This document shows positions 39,233-47,025 of a stretch of 48,517 nt of DNA, one piece after another; position 1 is the stretch's first letter; the number at the start of each line of letters is the position of its first letter. The stretch is from the NCBI GenBank assembly GCA_029007785.1, contig JAQXIM010000072.1, forward strand, positions 1 through 48,517, in the 5' to 3' direction. The DNA comes from Clostridiales bacterium (GTDB taxonomy: Bacteria; Bacillota; Clostridia; Lachnospirales; Lachnospiraceae). The translations under genes were made by a program, and so were the position numbers. The notes under the pieces are model-generated. The model was given only the letters and a program-made list of their open reading frames with translations, ran no database searches and had not been told where the DNA came from.

Positions 39233-40543
39233 ATGTATTATCAGCTTCGGAAATGTTTGGGATTGGAACAAATATCCCAGGAACGTCTGAAAGAGCAGGA
39301 AATTCTTCATCCCAATGCAGACAGTCAGGAAGCTTTGCATGAGGAAGACAGGACAAGAATTCGAAATGTGGTTTTATGCCTGGGAGCAGCCATTTTCCTG
39401 GGAGTGCTGATGCAGTTTTCCTCAGAGTCAGGCGAGAGGCTGCGGGTGGTCAGGCCGGATTATGGAGAGGCTGCGGAAAATATTACTGTAAAACTTTCCG
39501 TGGAAGGAGAAGAGTACGATGTTCCGGTAGAGATTGACAGCAGAGATTATTCTTCCAACGAATTGGAAAAATTATGGGATGAGGCATTTGATTCTGCTTC
39601 ATCCATCGCTCTGGGGAATAATACAGATTGGGAGCACCTCCAGTCTGATCTGAATTTCACAGAAGAAACAGGCGTCCCCGGCATTACCATATTTTGGTTA
39701 AGTCATGATACGGAATGGATTTCGGCAGCCGGTGAGGTCCGGAAGCTGACGGAAAAGGAAGAAGGAAAGGAGGTGATGTTAACAGCGGTTCTTTCTTATG
39801 AGGGACAGGAAAAACGCCGTGAAATTTCTGCCAGAGTGGTATCGCCGGTATGGAATGAATTCGATCGTCAGATTTATTGTCTGCAGCAGCTGTTTTGTAA
39901 GGCGGCAGGCGACAGACAAAGTGAGACCGTGGAATTTCCCAATCAAATCGATGGAAAAAAGATCGTATACGTGACGGAAAAAACACCGATCCGGATCATT
40001 CTTCTTCTTGGTGTTATGGCCGGTATCGCTCTTTGGTTTTTGCCGATACAGCGGCAAAAAGAAGAGATGAAAAAGAGAAACAGGGAATTGGAATTGGCCT
40101 ATTCGGAACTGGTCTGGAAACTGACGGTATTAATGGGAGCAGGTCTGACGGTAAAAGGCGCCTGGGAACGAATTCTGGCAGTATACAGACAGGAAAAGGA
40201 ATGCGGCGGAAAAGAAGCTGTATTGTATGAGGAAATGCAGATGGCCTGGAATTCCATGGGTCAGGGTGTTTATGAAGAAAAGGCCTATTCTGAATTCGGA
40301 AAACGCTGCGGAATGCAGTCTTATCTTCGGCTGGGAAGTCTGTTGGAGACCAGGATTCGTCAGGGAAGCCGTGGATTGTTATCTATGATGAAGGCAGAAT
40401 CCGAGCAGGCATTTGCTGAGCGTCTTCAGATGGCCAAAAGCCAGGGGGAAGAGGCTTCTTCAAAATTGATGTTTCCCATGCTTCTCCTGTTTGCGCTGGT
40501 ATTGGCTTTACTGGTAATTCCTGCCCTTGTTTCCTTTGGATAA
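39233..40543 (+). CDS. Tad platform protein (TadC-like) with large extracytoplasmic domain
   Basis: A T2SSF-type membrane protein of about 436 residues from the ATG at 39233, which has AAGGGG 6 nt upstream. The frame is open back to 38882, but that extension covers an 18-bp repeat and has no ribosome site. A TM helix is near residues 42-62 (VVLCLGAAIFLGVLM), followed by a ~190-residue outside domain not usual for TadC (EYDVPVEIDSRDY... VMLTAVLSYEGQ), then a TM helix (RIILLLGVMAGIALWFL), a cytoplasmic T2SSF domain 'ELVWKLTVLMGAGLTVKGAW' and a C-terminal TM helix. It pairs with the TadB-like protein. Confidence 0.78.
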   Translation: MYYQLRKCLGLEQISQERLKEQEILHPNADSQEALHEEDRTRIRNVVLCLGAAIFLGVLMQFSSESGERLRVVRPDYGEAAENITVKLSVEGEEYDVPVEIDSRDYSSNELEKLWDEAFDSASSIALGNNTDWEHLQSDLNFTEETGVPGITIFWLSHDTEWISAAGEVRKLTEKEEGKEVMLTAVLSYEGQEKRREISARVVSPVWNEFDRQIYCLQQLFCKAAGDRQSETVEFPNQIDGKKIVYVTEKTPIRIILLLGVMAGIALWFLPIQRQKEEMKKRNRELELAYSELVWKLTVLMGAGLTVKGAWERILAVYRQEKECGGKEAVLYEEMQMAWNSMGQGVYEEKAYSEFGKRCGMQSYLRLGSLLETRIRQGSRGLLSMMKAESEQAFAERLQMAKSQGEEASSKLMFPMLLLFALVLALLVIPALVSFG

Positions 40544-40632
40544 ATCCGGGGGAGGAACCGTTTTCATCGTTTTAGATAAAAAACCAAGGAACAAAGATGT
40601 GGTATCAATCAGTGAATGATAAGGAGAAGCGT

Positions 40633-40944
40633 ATGATGAATTTCTGGAAGAAAATGTGCAGAGGAAAAGAAGAACAAAGAGGAGTGAGTCTGAAGAGTGG
40701 AGAACAGGCACTTCCCGCTGTGATGACCGGTGCTCCGGAATATGGATTGATTTCCATGGAAGATGAAGCGGAGAAAAGTCAGCATTGGGGATGGAATGAT
40801 AATCGGGGAGTAGGTGTTGTGGAAATTATCCTGATTCTGGTGGTCCTGATTGCTCTGGTTGCTATTTTCAAATCCCAATTAACTTCTCTTGTTAACGATA
40901 TATTCTCAACCATTACGAAAAATGCAGGATCGGTAATGAAATGA
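40633..40944 (+). CDS. Flp1-type pilin precursor
   Basis: A 103-residue prepilin. The motif 'NRGVGVVEIILILVVLIALV' (about residues 57-76) has Gly at the expected cleavage site and Glu at +5, as in type IVb Flp pilins, followed by a single hydrophobic helix and a short mature tail (about 43 residues). The leader is long, about 59 residues, with a Met/Lys/Glu-rich portion; most Flp leaders are shorter. The start has AAGGAG (40621-40626). Its stop overlaps the next ATG (ATGA). It is cut by the A24 peptidase encoded at 43947. Confidence 0.82.
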   Translation: MMNFWKKMCRGKEEQRGVSLKSGEQALPAVMTGAPEYGLISMEDEAEKSQHWGWNDNRGVGVVEIILILVVLIALVAIFKSQLTSLVNDIFSTITKNAGSVMK

Positions 40945-42617
40945 TTCAGAAATTTTCCGGAAGATGGAGAGGCAGTATTACAGTATTTCTTTGTCTGCTG
41001 CTGTCAGTGATCCTTGGTTTCATTGGAGCCTGTCTGGAGTATGCCAGGGCACAGACTTTGAACTGTCAGGTGCAGATGGCAGCGGAATCGGCAGCAGAAT
41101 CCATATTTGCCGGATATCATGCTCCATTATTTGCCAGATATCAATTGTTGTCCCGATTAATTCCTCAGGGAGATTTTTCTGAACTGGAGAAAGAAAGTCT
41201 TCGTTATGTGGAGGGTTATAACGGAAAGAGGGAAAACGGAAAGAAAAACAATTCTATCTGTTTTCAGACGTCACAGGTGTCCTGGTCCGAAGTTTCTCTG
41301 CTGACAGATCGAAACGGAGATATTTTTACATATCTGGCTGCAGAAGCAATGAAAGCTTCCGGTATTTCTATTTTGGAAGAGGAATGGAAAAAGCGTCTTG
41401 GTCTGAATGGAGAGGAAAAGAAGAATACGCTGCAGGAAAATGCAGGGAAAGAAGACCTGAAGGCGGGGGATGTGCTGACCGGCTATGACGATCTTACGGA
41501 AACCGTGAAAGAGGCGGAACGGAAAGAAGCAGAGAAAGCAGCAGAGAAAGAAGCAGAGAAAGCAGCAGAAAAAGCAGCAGAAAATGAAAACTCAGATTCG
41601 GGACAGGATCAGGAAACAGACAGCCGGAATGATACCCGAGAAGAAGGAATTCAGGAAAAAGCAGACCAATCCGGAGTTTCGGAAGAATCCGAAGGAAAAA
41701 AGAAAGAGGGAAAGAAATTTTTTGATCTGTTGGAGATGATTCAAAATATTTTGAACCATGGAGTACTGGGGATTGTGGTGCCGGAGGATCATCCGATTTC
41801 TTCCGGGCGCATTTCCGGTTCCGATTTGCCGTCGGATCTGTCTTCTTCCATGAAAGCCCGGAGTGTATCGACCGGAGATGCTATATCAGGAAATCAGCTG
41901 CTGGTGCAGGAATATCTGATGCGAAATATGGATTGTTTTACCAGTGAAGGGGACAAATCCGTGGCCTATGAATTGGAATATCTGATTGCCGGTAAGAAAA
42001 CAGATGAAGCCAATTTGACTGCTGTGGTTCATCGTGTCATATGGATACGAATGGGAATGAATCTTCTCTACCTTGGTCAATCCCCAGAGAAACGGATGGA
42101 GGCTAAGGAAGCAGCATCGCTGATGGTGGCATGGACCGGTCATCTGGAATTGATAGAACCTGTGACGATGCTCCTTTTGACCGTTTGGGCACTGGTGGAA
42201 AGTATTCTGGATGTTCGTAAACTTCTGGACGGGAAAAAGGTGAACCTGATGAAAACGGATGTTTCCTGGAAGACATCTCTGGAAAACCTGGCAGAAACCA
42301 TAACTTCCGGAAAGGGAAGTAAAAATCAAACAGAACATAAAGAAGAATCAGAAGAAGGACTTTCCTATGAAGACTACCTGCGAATTTGCCTGACCATGAT
42401 CGGCAGTGAGACGTTAAGCTACAGGGCTCTTGATGTGATTCAATGGAATATGCAGAGATTGGATCCGGATTTTCTGGCGGAAAACTGTATGGTAGCTGGA
42501 AATTGTCTTGTCCAGGCAGAAACCCGTCCGGCTTTTTCTGCTCTTTATTCCCGGATGGGAATTCTTTCGTCGGTTTCTATCGAGAAAAAAGGAGCTTTCT
42601 CCTATTTGATCTCGTAA
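40941..42617 (+). CDS. DUF5702 Tad-locus protein (TadG/TadE-like)
   Basis: A 558-residue protein of the DUF5702 kind found in clostridial Tad loci. The N-terminal prepilin-like helix after a basic stretch (GSITVFLCLLLSVILGFIGA) resembles TadE/TadG pseudopilins. Most of the protein is predicted outside the membrane. Residues about 190-275 are Glu/Lys/Ala-rich coiled coil or low-complexity (EAEKAAEKEAEKAAEKAA). It probably serves as a minor pilin or tip/assembly factor. It is translationally coupled to the pilin by a 4-bp overlap. After it there is a 20-bp tandem repeat array. Confidence 0.75.
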   Translation: MIQKFSGRWRGSITVFLCLLLSVILGFIGACLEYARAQTLNCQVQMAAESAAESIFAGYHAPLFARYQLLSRLIPQGDFSELEKESLRYVEGYNGKRENGKKNNSICFQTSQVSWSEVSLLTDRNGDIFTYLAAEAMKASGISILEEEWKKRLGLNGEEKKNTLQENAGKEDLKAGDVLTGYDDLTETVKEAERKEAEKAAEKEAEKAAEKAAENENSDSGQDQETDSRNDTREEGIQEKADQSGVSEESEGKKKEGKKFFDLLEMIQNILNHGVLGIVVPEDHPISSGRISGSDLPSDLSSSMKARSVSTGDAISGNQLLVQEYLMRNMDCFTSEGDKSVAYELEYLIAGKKTDEANLTAVVHRVIWIRMGMNLLYLGQSPEKRMEAKEAASLMVAWTGHLELIEPVTMLLLTVWALVESILDVRKLLDGKKVNLMKTDVSWKTSLENLAETITSGKGSKNQTEHKEESEEGLSYEDYLRICLTMIGSETLSYRALDVIQWNMQRLDPDFLAENCMVAGNCLVQAETRPAFSALYSRMGILSSVSIEKKGAFSYLIS

Positions 42618-42690
42618 ACGATGATTTAACACCGTAAATGATTATTTGACCTCGTAAACAATGATTTGACATTGTAAACGATTTGGGTTT
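42613..42690 (+). repeat. 20-bp tandem repeat, four units
   Basis: CGTAAA or TGTAAA starts at 42613, 42633, 42653 and 42673: units of exactly 20 bp resembling CGTAAACAATGATTTGACCT. The first unit includes the end of the DUF5702 gene and its stop codon. Confidence 0.88.
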
Positions 42691-42789
42691 TATTATTCGC
42701 CATTATCCGGGAAATTTCAATGGGAAGGCAGACCCATTGAATTCCCGGCATGATGGATCAGATTCTATAAAAAGAAGGAAAGAAGGTGT

Positions 42790-43782
42790 ATGCAGATGTC
42801 CTTTCTCCGGGGAAGAATCGTGCGAAGACAAGTGCAAAATAAAATGATATCTCTCCCTGTCAAGCAAAAACCCCAGCTTTATGAAGAAACACTTCCCAAG
42901 GATTTGCATGAGAAACCGCTTCCCTTTGGAGGAAGGATGTCTGGATATACCTTTTCGGGAGGACTGACTCTGGAAGCTTCCATGGTTATGCCTTTGTTTC
43001 TGTTTGCAGTCTATTTATTCTGGCTTCTCTTCTCTATGATGGCAGTACATACTCGGCTTCAGTTTGCCATGGAGCAGGTGGCCGGTCAAATGGCTCAGCA
43101 GTCCTATCTTTACCAGCAATGGGGAAATGGAAATAATACGTCTTCCCGGCAGTGGGATGGAATTCAGCATGATCTGTCTCTGGACGGAGTGATGTCCGAC
43201 ATTGTATGGAAGACATATGTCAAAGATCAGGTAGTAAAAGAAGCGGGGAAGGATTTTCTGGAAAACTCTGCTCTGAAATCGGGAGTCAATGGAATTTCCA
43301 TGGCGGCAAGTACCTGGGATATGGAAGGCGACCTTGTTTTGTATGCAGACTATTCCATAAAGCTGCCGGGGCTTTTGGGAACGGTCTGGAAAATCCCTAT
43401 CCGGCAGACCTGTATTCATCATTGCTGGACAGGAAATCAAAGCAAAGAATCCGGCTCCGGTGATGCTGGGGAGATGGTATATATAACGGCAACGGGCAGC
43501 GTATACCATCGTGATATCAGCTGCTATCATCTGAAACTGACTATCCGATCTGTTTCTGCGGGAGCAGTAGGCGGTCAACGAAATCAAAGCGGTGGGAAGT
43601 ATTATCCTTGTGAGAGATGTGCAGTAGCCGTATCCGCTGTGGATGTTGTATATATCACAAAGGAAGGAAATCGATACCATACTACCAAGGAATGTGCCGG
43701 ATTGAAGCGAACTGTGACATCAATCCCCCTGTCGGAAGCAGGCGGAAAAAGACCCTGCAGCAATTGCGGAGGAACACATTAG
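42790..43782 (+). CDS. TadE-like protein with two tandem YH-C/CxxC modules
   Basis: A 330-residue pseudopilin-like protein. The hydrophobic helix after a basic N-terminus, 'GGLTLEASMVMPLFLFAV' (about 56-73), is the TadE pattern. The C-terminal part has two copies of a module 'VYITxxGxxYHxxxxCxxLK...PCxxC' (about residues 229-278 and 284-327): Cys240ish with CERC, and ECAGLK with CSNC. Such modules appear in secreted clostridial proteins and look like small zinc-binding or disulfide units. The start at 42790 or 42796 has GAAGG(T)G upstream. Minor pilin or tip adhesin is plausible. Confidence 0.72.
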   Translation: MQMSFLRGRIVRRQVQNKMISLPVKQKPQLYEETLPKDLHEKPLPFGGRMSGYTFSGGLTLEASMVMPLFLFAVYLFWLLFSMMAVHTRLQFAMEQVAGQMAQQSYLYQQWGNGNNTSSRQWDGIQHDLSLDGVMSDIVWKTYVKDQVVKEAGKDFLENSALKSGVNGISMAASTWDMEGDLVLYADYSIKLPGLLGTVWKIPIRQTCIHHCWTGNQSKESGSGDAGEMVYITATGSVYHRDISCYHLKLTIRSVSAGAVGGQRNQSGGKYYPCERCAVAVSAVDVVYITKEGNRYHTTKECAGLKRTVTSIPLSEAGGKRPCSNCGGTH

Positions 43783-43836
43783 AAACACTGAAGAATAAAA
43801 GAGACGGAAAAAGATAATAAGATAAAGAAACAGAAG

Positions 43837-43895
43837 GATAAAGAGACAAGAAATAAAGAGACAGCAAGATGAAGAGATAAAGAGACAAGAAATAA
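43837..43895 (+). repeat. Direct repeat in the purine-rich spacer before the prepilin peptidase
   Basis: GATAAAGAGACAAGAAATAA occurs perfectly at 43837-43856 and 43876-43895 (39-bp offset). The whole spacer 43783-43945 is almost purely A and G on this strand; no gene was seen. Confidence 0.8.
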
Positions 43896-43946
43896 TGAAA
43901 TAAAGGATAACGGGATAAAAGGATATAGAGACAAAAGAAGACTGAT

Positions 43947-44381
43947 GTGGAAGGAGGAGAAACGATCACTATACTTTTTCTTTGGCTTTCCTGGGAAGAT
44001 GGGAAGGATAAAACGGTAGACGGAAGAGTATTGATGGGATTTGCCGCTGCAGCTCTGTTTTGGGGAATGAAAACAGGGCAAAAAGACTGTTTCGGTCTTA
44101 CGGCTTTCCTTCCCGGTATCTTTTTGGCAGGAATCAGTATGATGACGGGAGGTCAGGTTGGTCAGGGGGATGTTGTTCTATTTTTTGCTCTGGGATTTAC
44201 CTTGAATCCCGAGCGTGTTTTCATTCTCTGTATGGAAAGCTTCGGTCTGGCAGGAATTTTTGGTTTTGTTGTCTGGCTGACAGACAGAAAGGAAACGCGA
44301 AATGACTTTGCATTTATTCCCTTTGCTGCCGTTTCCTGGATTCGTCAATATGTGTTCCTTATAGCAGGAGTAGGGGGATAA
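43947..44381 (+). CDS. A24-family prepilin peptidase (TadV-like), start uncertain
   Basis: About 145 residues. The GxGD motif is in 'GGQVGQGDVVLFFALG' (about residues 67-82, catalytic Asp in GQGD) and the first Asp is in 'WEDGKDKTVDG' (about 16-26). Membrane helices suit a short TadV-type peptidase that trims the Flp leader. The start is a puzzle. The GTG at 43947 precedes a strong AAGGAGG (43951-43957), after which no ATG/GTG/TTG occurs in frame for about 70 bp. An ATG at 43945 is in another frame and stops after 24 codons. So either the GTG, a rare ATC/ATA start near 43965, or a frameshift applies; the first TM helix looks short. Confidence 0.68.
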   Translation: MEGGETITILFLWLSWEDGKDKTVDGRVLMGFAAAALFWGMKTGQKDCFGLTAFLPGIFLAGISMMTGGQVGQGDVVLFFALGFTLNPERVFILCMESFGLAGIFGFVVWLTDRKETRNDFAFIPFAAVSWIRQYVFLIAGVGG

Positions 44382-44391
44382 CCGCAGGAAA

Positions 44392-44469
44392 ACAGTAAAA
44401 GACAATAGATAAACAGTAGAAAAACAGTAAAAAACAGTAAAAAACAGTAAAAAACAATAGATAAACAGT
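44392..44469 (+). repeat. ACAGT/ACAAT repeat array, eight units at about 10.4-bp spacing
   Basis: ACAGT or ACAAT starts at 44392, 44402, 44413, 44424, 44434, 44444, 44454 and 44465, i.e. 10-11 bp apart, with A-runs between. It lies in the 147-bp spacer between the prepilin peptidase and the next TadE-like gene. Confidence 0.85.
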
Positions 44470-44528
44470 AGAAAAGCAGAGGTATATGGATCCTTTGGCA
44501 GAAATTTCTGAGAATGAAAAGGACGGCG

Positions 44529-44951
44529 ATGATGATGGATCGGGAGAAAAAACAACATTATAGAAAATGGCCGGGAAGTTTTACGGTGGAAGCATCTTTG
44601 TTGATGGGGATCCTTCTGCCGGTTTTGTTTCTTATTATTCAAATGACTTTGTTTCTCACAGATACAGTGAGAATGGGAGCTGTTTTATCGGAACAGACGA
44701 CGGTTGTCTGCAAGGATGGTGAAACAATTTCCGATTCCAGGGAAAGAAAAGGGGCTGCTTATGGTTTTTTTCTCCTGGAAAAGGACAGAATACAATATTC
44801 TGTTGGAAAAGATAAGGTAACGGCAGCCTTTGGTCAGGATGCTGTTAATCTGGGGTTCCATTGGAAGAGATCGGCAGAGATGAAATTTGAGAAGGAACTG
44901 CGGTCTCCGGTAAAGTTTATTCGAATAGTTCAGCGCAAGAAGGAGGAATAG
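44529..44951 (+). CDS. TadE-like pseudopilin
   Basis: A 140-residue protein. The start is set at 44529 (or the ATG codons at 44532/44535), since AAAAGGA lies 5-11 nt upstream; an in-frame ATG at 44514 has none. After a basic N-terminus, 'WPGSFTVEASLLMGILLPVLFLIIQ' shows the TadE/pseudopilin hydrophobic helix with Gly and Glu at typical positions. The rest is a short soluble domain with a single Cys. It probably joins the pilus assembly complex. The next gene is read from the same message. Confidence 0.72.
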   Translation: MMMDREKKQHYRKWPGSFTVEASLLMGILLPVLFLIIQMTLFLTDTVRMGAVLSEQTTVVCKDGETISDSRERKGAAYGFFLLEKDRIQYSVGKDKVTAAFGQDAVNLGFHWKRSAEMKFEKELRSPVKFIRIVQRKKEE

Positions 44952-44957
44952 TGTCTC

Positions 44958-45938
44958 ATGGAGGTAACTTATCGAAAAAATGTAAATGAGACGTACATGA
45001 TATGGGAGGGGGATAGTCCCTGTGAAAAGTTTGCACTTCACGTGTTGCAGGAAAATCGATTGCCGGGGCTCTTGCCATTGTCGCTCCGGGAGATCAATGG
45101 AAGGACAGATTATTGTTTTGAGATATCCCAGGGAAAGTCCATGGCGAAACGGTTCGAAAAATCTCAGATCTCCTATCGGGAGATTTCAGATATACTATAT
45201 GCCATTGATGATATGGTTCATCAGATGGAAGATTATCTTCTGGACATACATCATTTGATTCTGGAACCGGAATTTATCTTTTATACAGAAAAGGATAAAC
45301 TTCTTTTTTGCTGTCATCCTGCATGTACCAGAGATTTTTTCTCTCAAATCCGATCCCTGATTCAGTACTTCCTCAATAAAATGGATCATACGGAGAAGGC
45401 AGGAGTAGAAAAAACGTATCAAATATTTGAAATAAGCCAGCAGGAATATTTTCGTCTGGATGATCTTCTTGATATATTGGAAGATGTGGGAAAAGATGGT
45501 GCTCCCGAAGCAAAACAGAGCAGAAGTGAGAGAGGAAAAGCCGGGAATCCATCTGGAGAAAGAGATGATCCGGAAGAAAGATGGATGATGAGAGAAGATC
45601 CAGGATACAAGGAGGAAGGAAAGGACAGAGAGAGAGGAAAGATCGGAGAAAAAGAAAAGGGCAGAGAGAAAGGAGAAGATGAGGCAGCAGGAGAAGGTTT
45701 TTTCTGGGAAAAGGCAGGAAGTTCCGGGACGATGCTTTTTCGCCGTTTGTCTCAGATTCTTTTTACAGGGGGAGCCGTTGTGTTGCTTTATGATTTCTGG
45801 AAAATGTGGCTGGAAAAACAAATCAACTGGTATTTGCTGGTCGGCGGGCTGCTGTTGTTGGCCGCCGGTATGTTGGCTGGCTGGTATATGCACAGAGAAG
45901 AAAACTGGGAGGAAAACTGGCAGGAAAGTCATGAGTAA
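44958..45938 (+). CDS. DUF6382 protein without an FHA domain
   Basis: A 326-residue protein. Residues about 1-180 match the DUF6382 domain seen in clostridial Tad loci, with 'ISQGKSMAKRFE', 'ISYREISDILYAIDD', 'HHLILEPEFIFY' and 'CCHPA'. A charged, Lys/Glu/Arg-rich linker (about 185-245) follows, and two TM helices (about 258-280 and 289-312). Relatives usually end in a forkhead-associated (FHA) phosphothreonine-binding domain. Here no FHA pattern (GR..., SRxH) is visible and the protein ends 30 residues after the TM helices. AAGGAGG is 12 nt upstream. Confidence 0.72.
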   Translation: MEVTYRKNVNETYMIWEGDSPCEKFALHVLQENRLPGLLPLSLREINGRTDYCFEISQGKSMAKRFEKSQISYREISDILYAIDDMVHQMEDYLLDIHHLILEPEFIFYTEKDKLLFCCHPACTRDFFSQIRSLIQYFLNKMDHTEKAGVEKTYQIFEISQQEYFRLDDLLDILEDVGKDGAPEAKQSRSERGKAGNPSGERDDPEERWMMREDPGYKEEGKDRERGKIGEKEKGREKGEDEAAGEGFFWEKAGSSGTMLFRRLSQILFTGGAVVLLYDFWKMWLEKQINWYLLVGGLLLLAAGMLAGWYMHREENWEENWQESHE

Positions 45939-46200
45939 GAGCGGAGCCGGAAAATTGTAAGAGAGAAGCCGGGAAAGAAGGAACAAAGAGAAATGTCGGA
46001 AAAGGGTAAGGGAGAAGCCGGGAAAGAAAGATTGACAAGAAAGCGGACGGATGCTAGGCTTTAGGTACTGTTCCCTGCTCATCCAGAACGCAGATGTTTG
46101 TTGAGTTTTGTCGGGGATGAAACGCGGTCTGGGGCAGAAAGCAGAAGTAAACAGGTCTGCATCTGTCTTTTTGAAGCGGGAATTGTGGAAAGGCAAAAAT

Positions 46201-46773
46201 ATGAGACAGTATAGAAAAGATCTCCCTGTTGTGACGATCCTTCTGGTGGCGGCTAATTTTCTCATCTTTGTTATTCTGGAACTGATCGGTTCTACCAATG
46301 ATATTTCCTTTATGTATGAGCATGGGGCTCTTTATGCTCCGGCTGTGTTGGAAAACAAGGAGTATTACCGTCTTATCACTGCTGCGTTTCTTCATTTTGG
46401 TTCGTCGCATCTGATGAATAATATGCTGGGTTTATATTTGATCGGAGAAAGACTGGAGCGTATGGTTGGAAAAATCAGATATCTTCTGATTTATTTTATC
46501 AGTGCGGTGGGAGCAAATATCGTCAGTCTGTTTTACTATTCTGTAAAGAATCCTTTTGTTATTTCAGCCGGTGCCTCCGGAGCTCTCATGGGAATTATCG
46601 GAGGATTTTTTGCAAGATTTGTTCGAAATCGAAAGTCCATGGAAGGAATCAGCCGGGAGAGAATGGCATTGTTTGTTCTTCTGAGTCTATATTCCGGATT
46701 TGCCACGGAATCTACCAACAATGTGGCACATATCAGTGGTTTTGTATTTGGATTTCTATTAGGAGTGATTTGA
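46201..46773 (+). CDS. Rhomboid family intramembrane serine protease
   Basis: A 190-residue membrane protease. The start at 46201 (MRQYRKD) has GGAAAGG nearby; an in-frame upstream ATG (46108) would add 31 residues without a ribosome site. The catalytic pair is Ser126 in GASGAL and His177 in VAHISGF; the HxxxN-type 'HLMNNMLGLYLIGERLE' loop is intact. Six TM helices fit the bacterial GlpG/YqgP core. It cleaves membrane proteins within the bilayer. It follows the Tad cluster at 260 bp and is not obviously part of it. Confidence 0.92.
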   Translation: MRQYRKDLPVVTILLVAANFLIFVILELIGSTNDISFMYEHGALYAPAVLENKEYYRLITAAFLHFGSSHLMNNMLGLYLIGERLERMVGKIRYLLIYFISAVGANIVSLFYYSVKNPFVISAGASGALMGIIGGFFARFVRNRKSMEGISRERMALFVLLSLYSGFATESTNNVAHISGFVFGFLLGVI

Positions 46774-46909
46774 TCTCTTCTTCTGTCAGATGCAGTGCAT
46801 CAAGATATATAAGGATGCTTCTCAGATATTTCGCCTGTTCGATTTCTTCCATAAATCTATCAAAAATCAGCACTGGATCACAGATGTCCGGATAATCAGA
46901 AATAAGCAT
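46733..46909 (-). pseudogene. Remnant reading frame, possibly from a transposase
   Basis: A 58-residue reading frame without ribosome site. It reads MLISDYPDICDPVLIFDRF..., and upstream of its ATG the same frame continues with FQPQTGSFP before a stop. The look is of the N-terminal part of a transposase (weak recollection, not certain). It overlaps the rhomboid 3' end, so it is probably a leftover or chance. Confidence 0.3.
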
Positions 46910-46981
46910 TGGAAAGCTGCCTGTTTGGGGTTGAAATAAGCACTGTCATTTTTAATCATTACAAGTTAATTTGAACACAAG

Positions 46982-47024
46982 AGAAGGAACTTGGGCTCGA
47001 TAACGAACCCCTGATCCTTCTTTT
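46982..47024 (+). terminator. Rho-independent terminator before the Rhs fragment
   Basis: AGAAGGA pairs with TCCTTCT around an inner GGG-TCG/CGA-CCC stem and ends in a seven-T run. It lies directly before the broken Rhs frame, which therefore has no promoter of its own visible. The stretch 46774-46981 holds the remnant frame and AT-rich DNA. Confidence 0.75.
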
Positions 47025-47025
47025 T

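Noticed and set aside
43682-44081. Minus-strand Leu/Ser/Phe-rich frames near the prepilin peptidase
   Set aside because: They are the complement of a polypurine spacer; low complexity explains the open frames.
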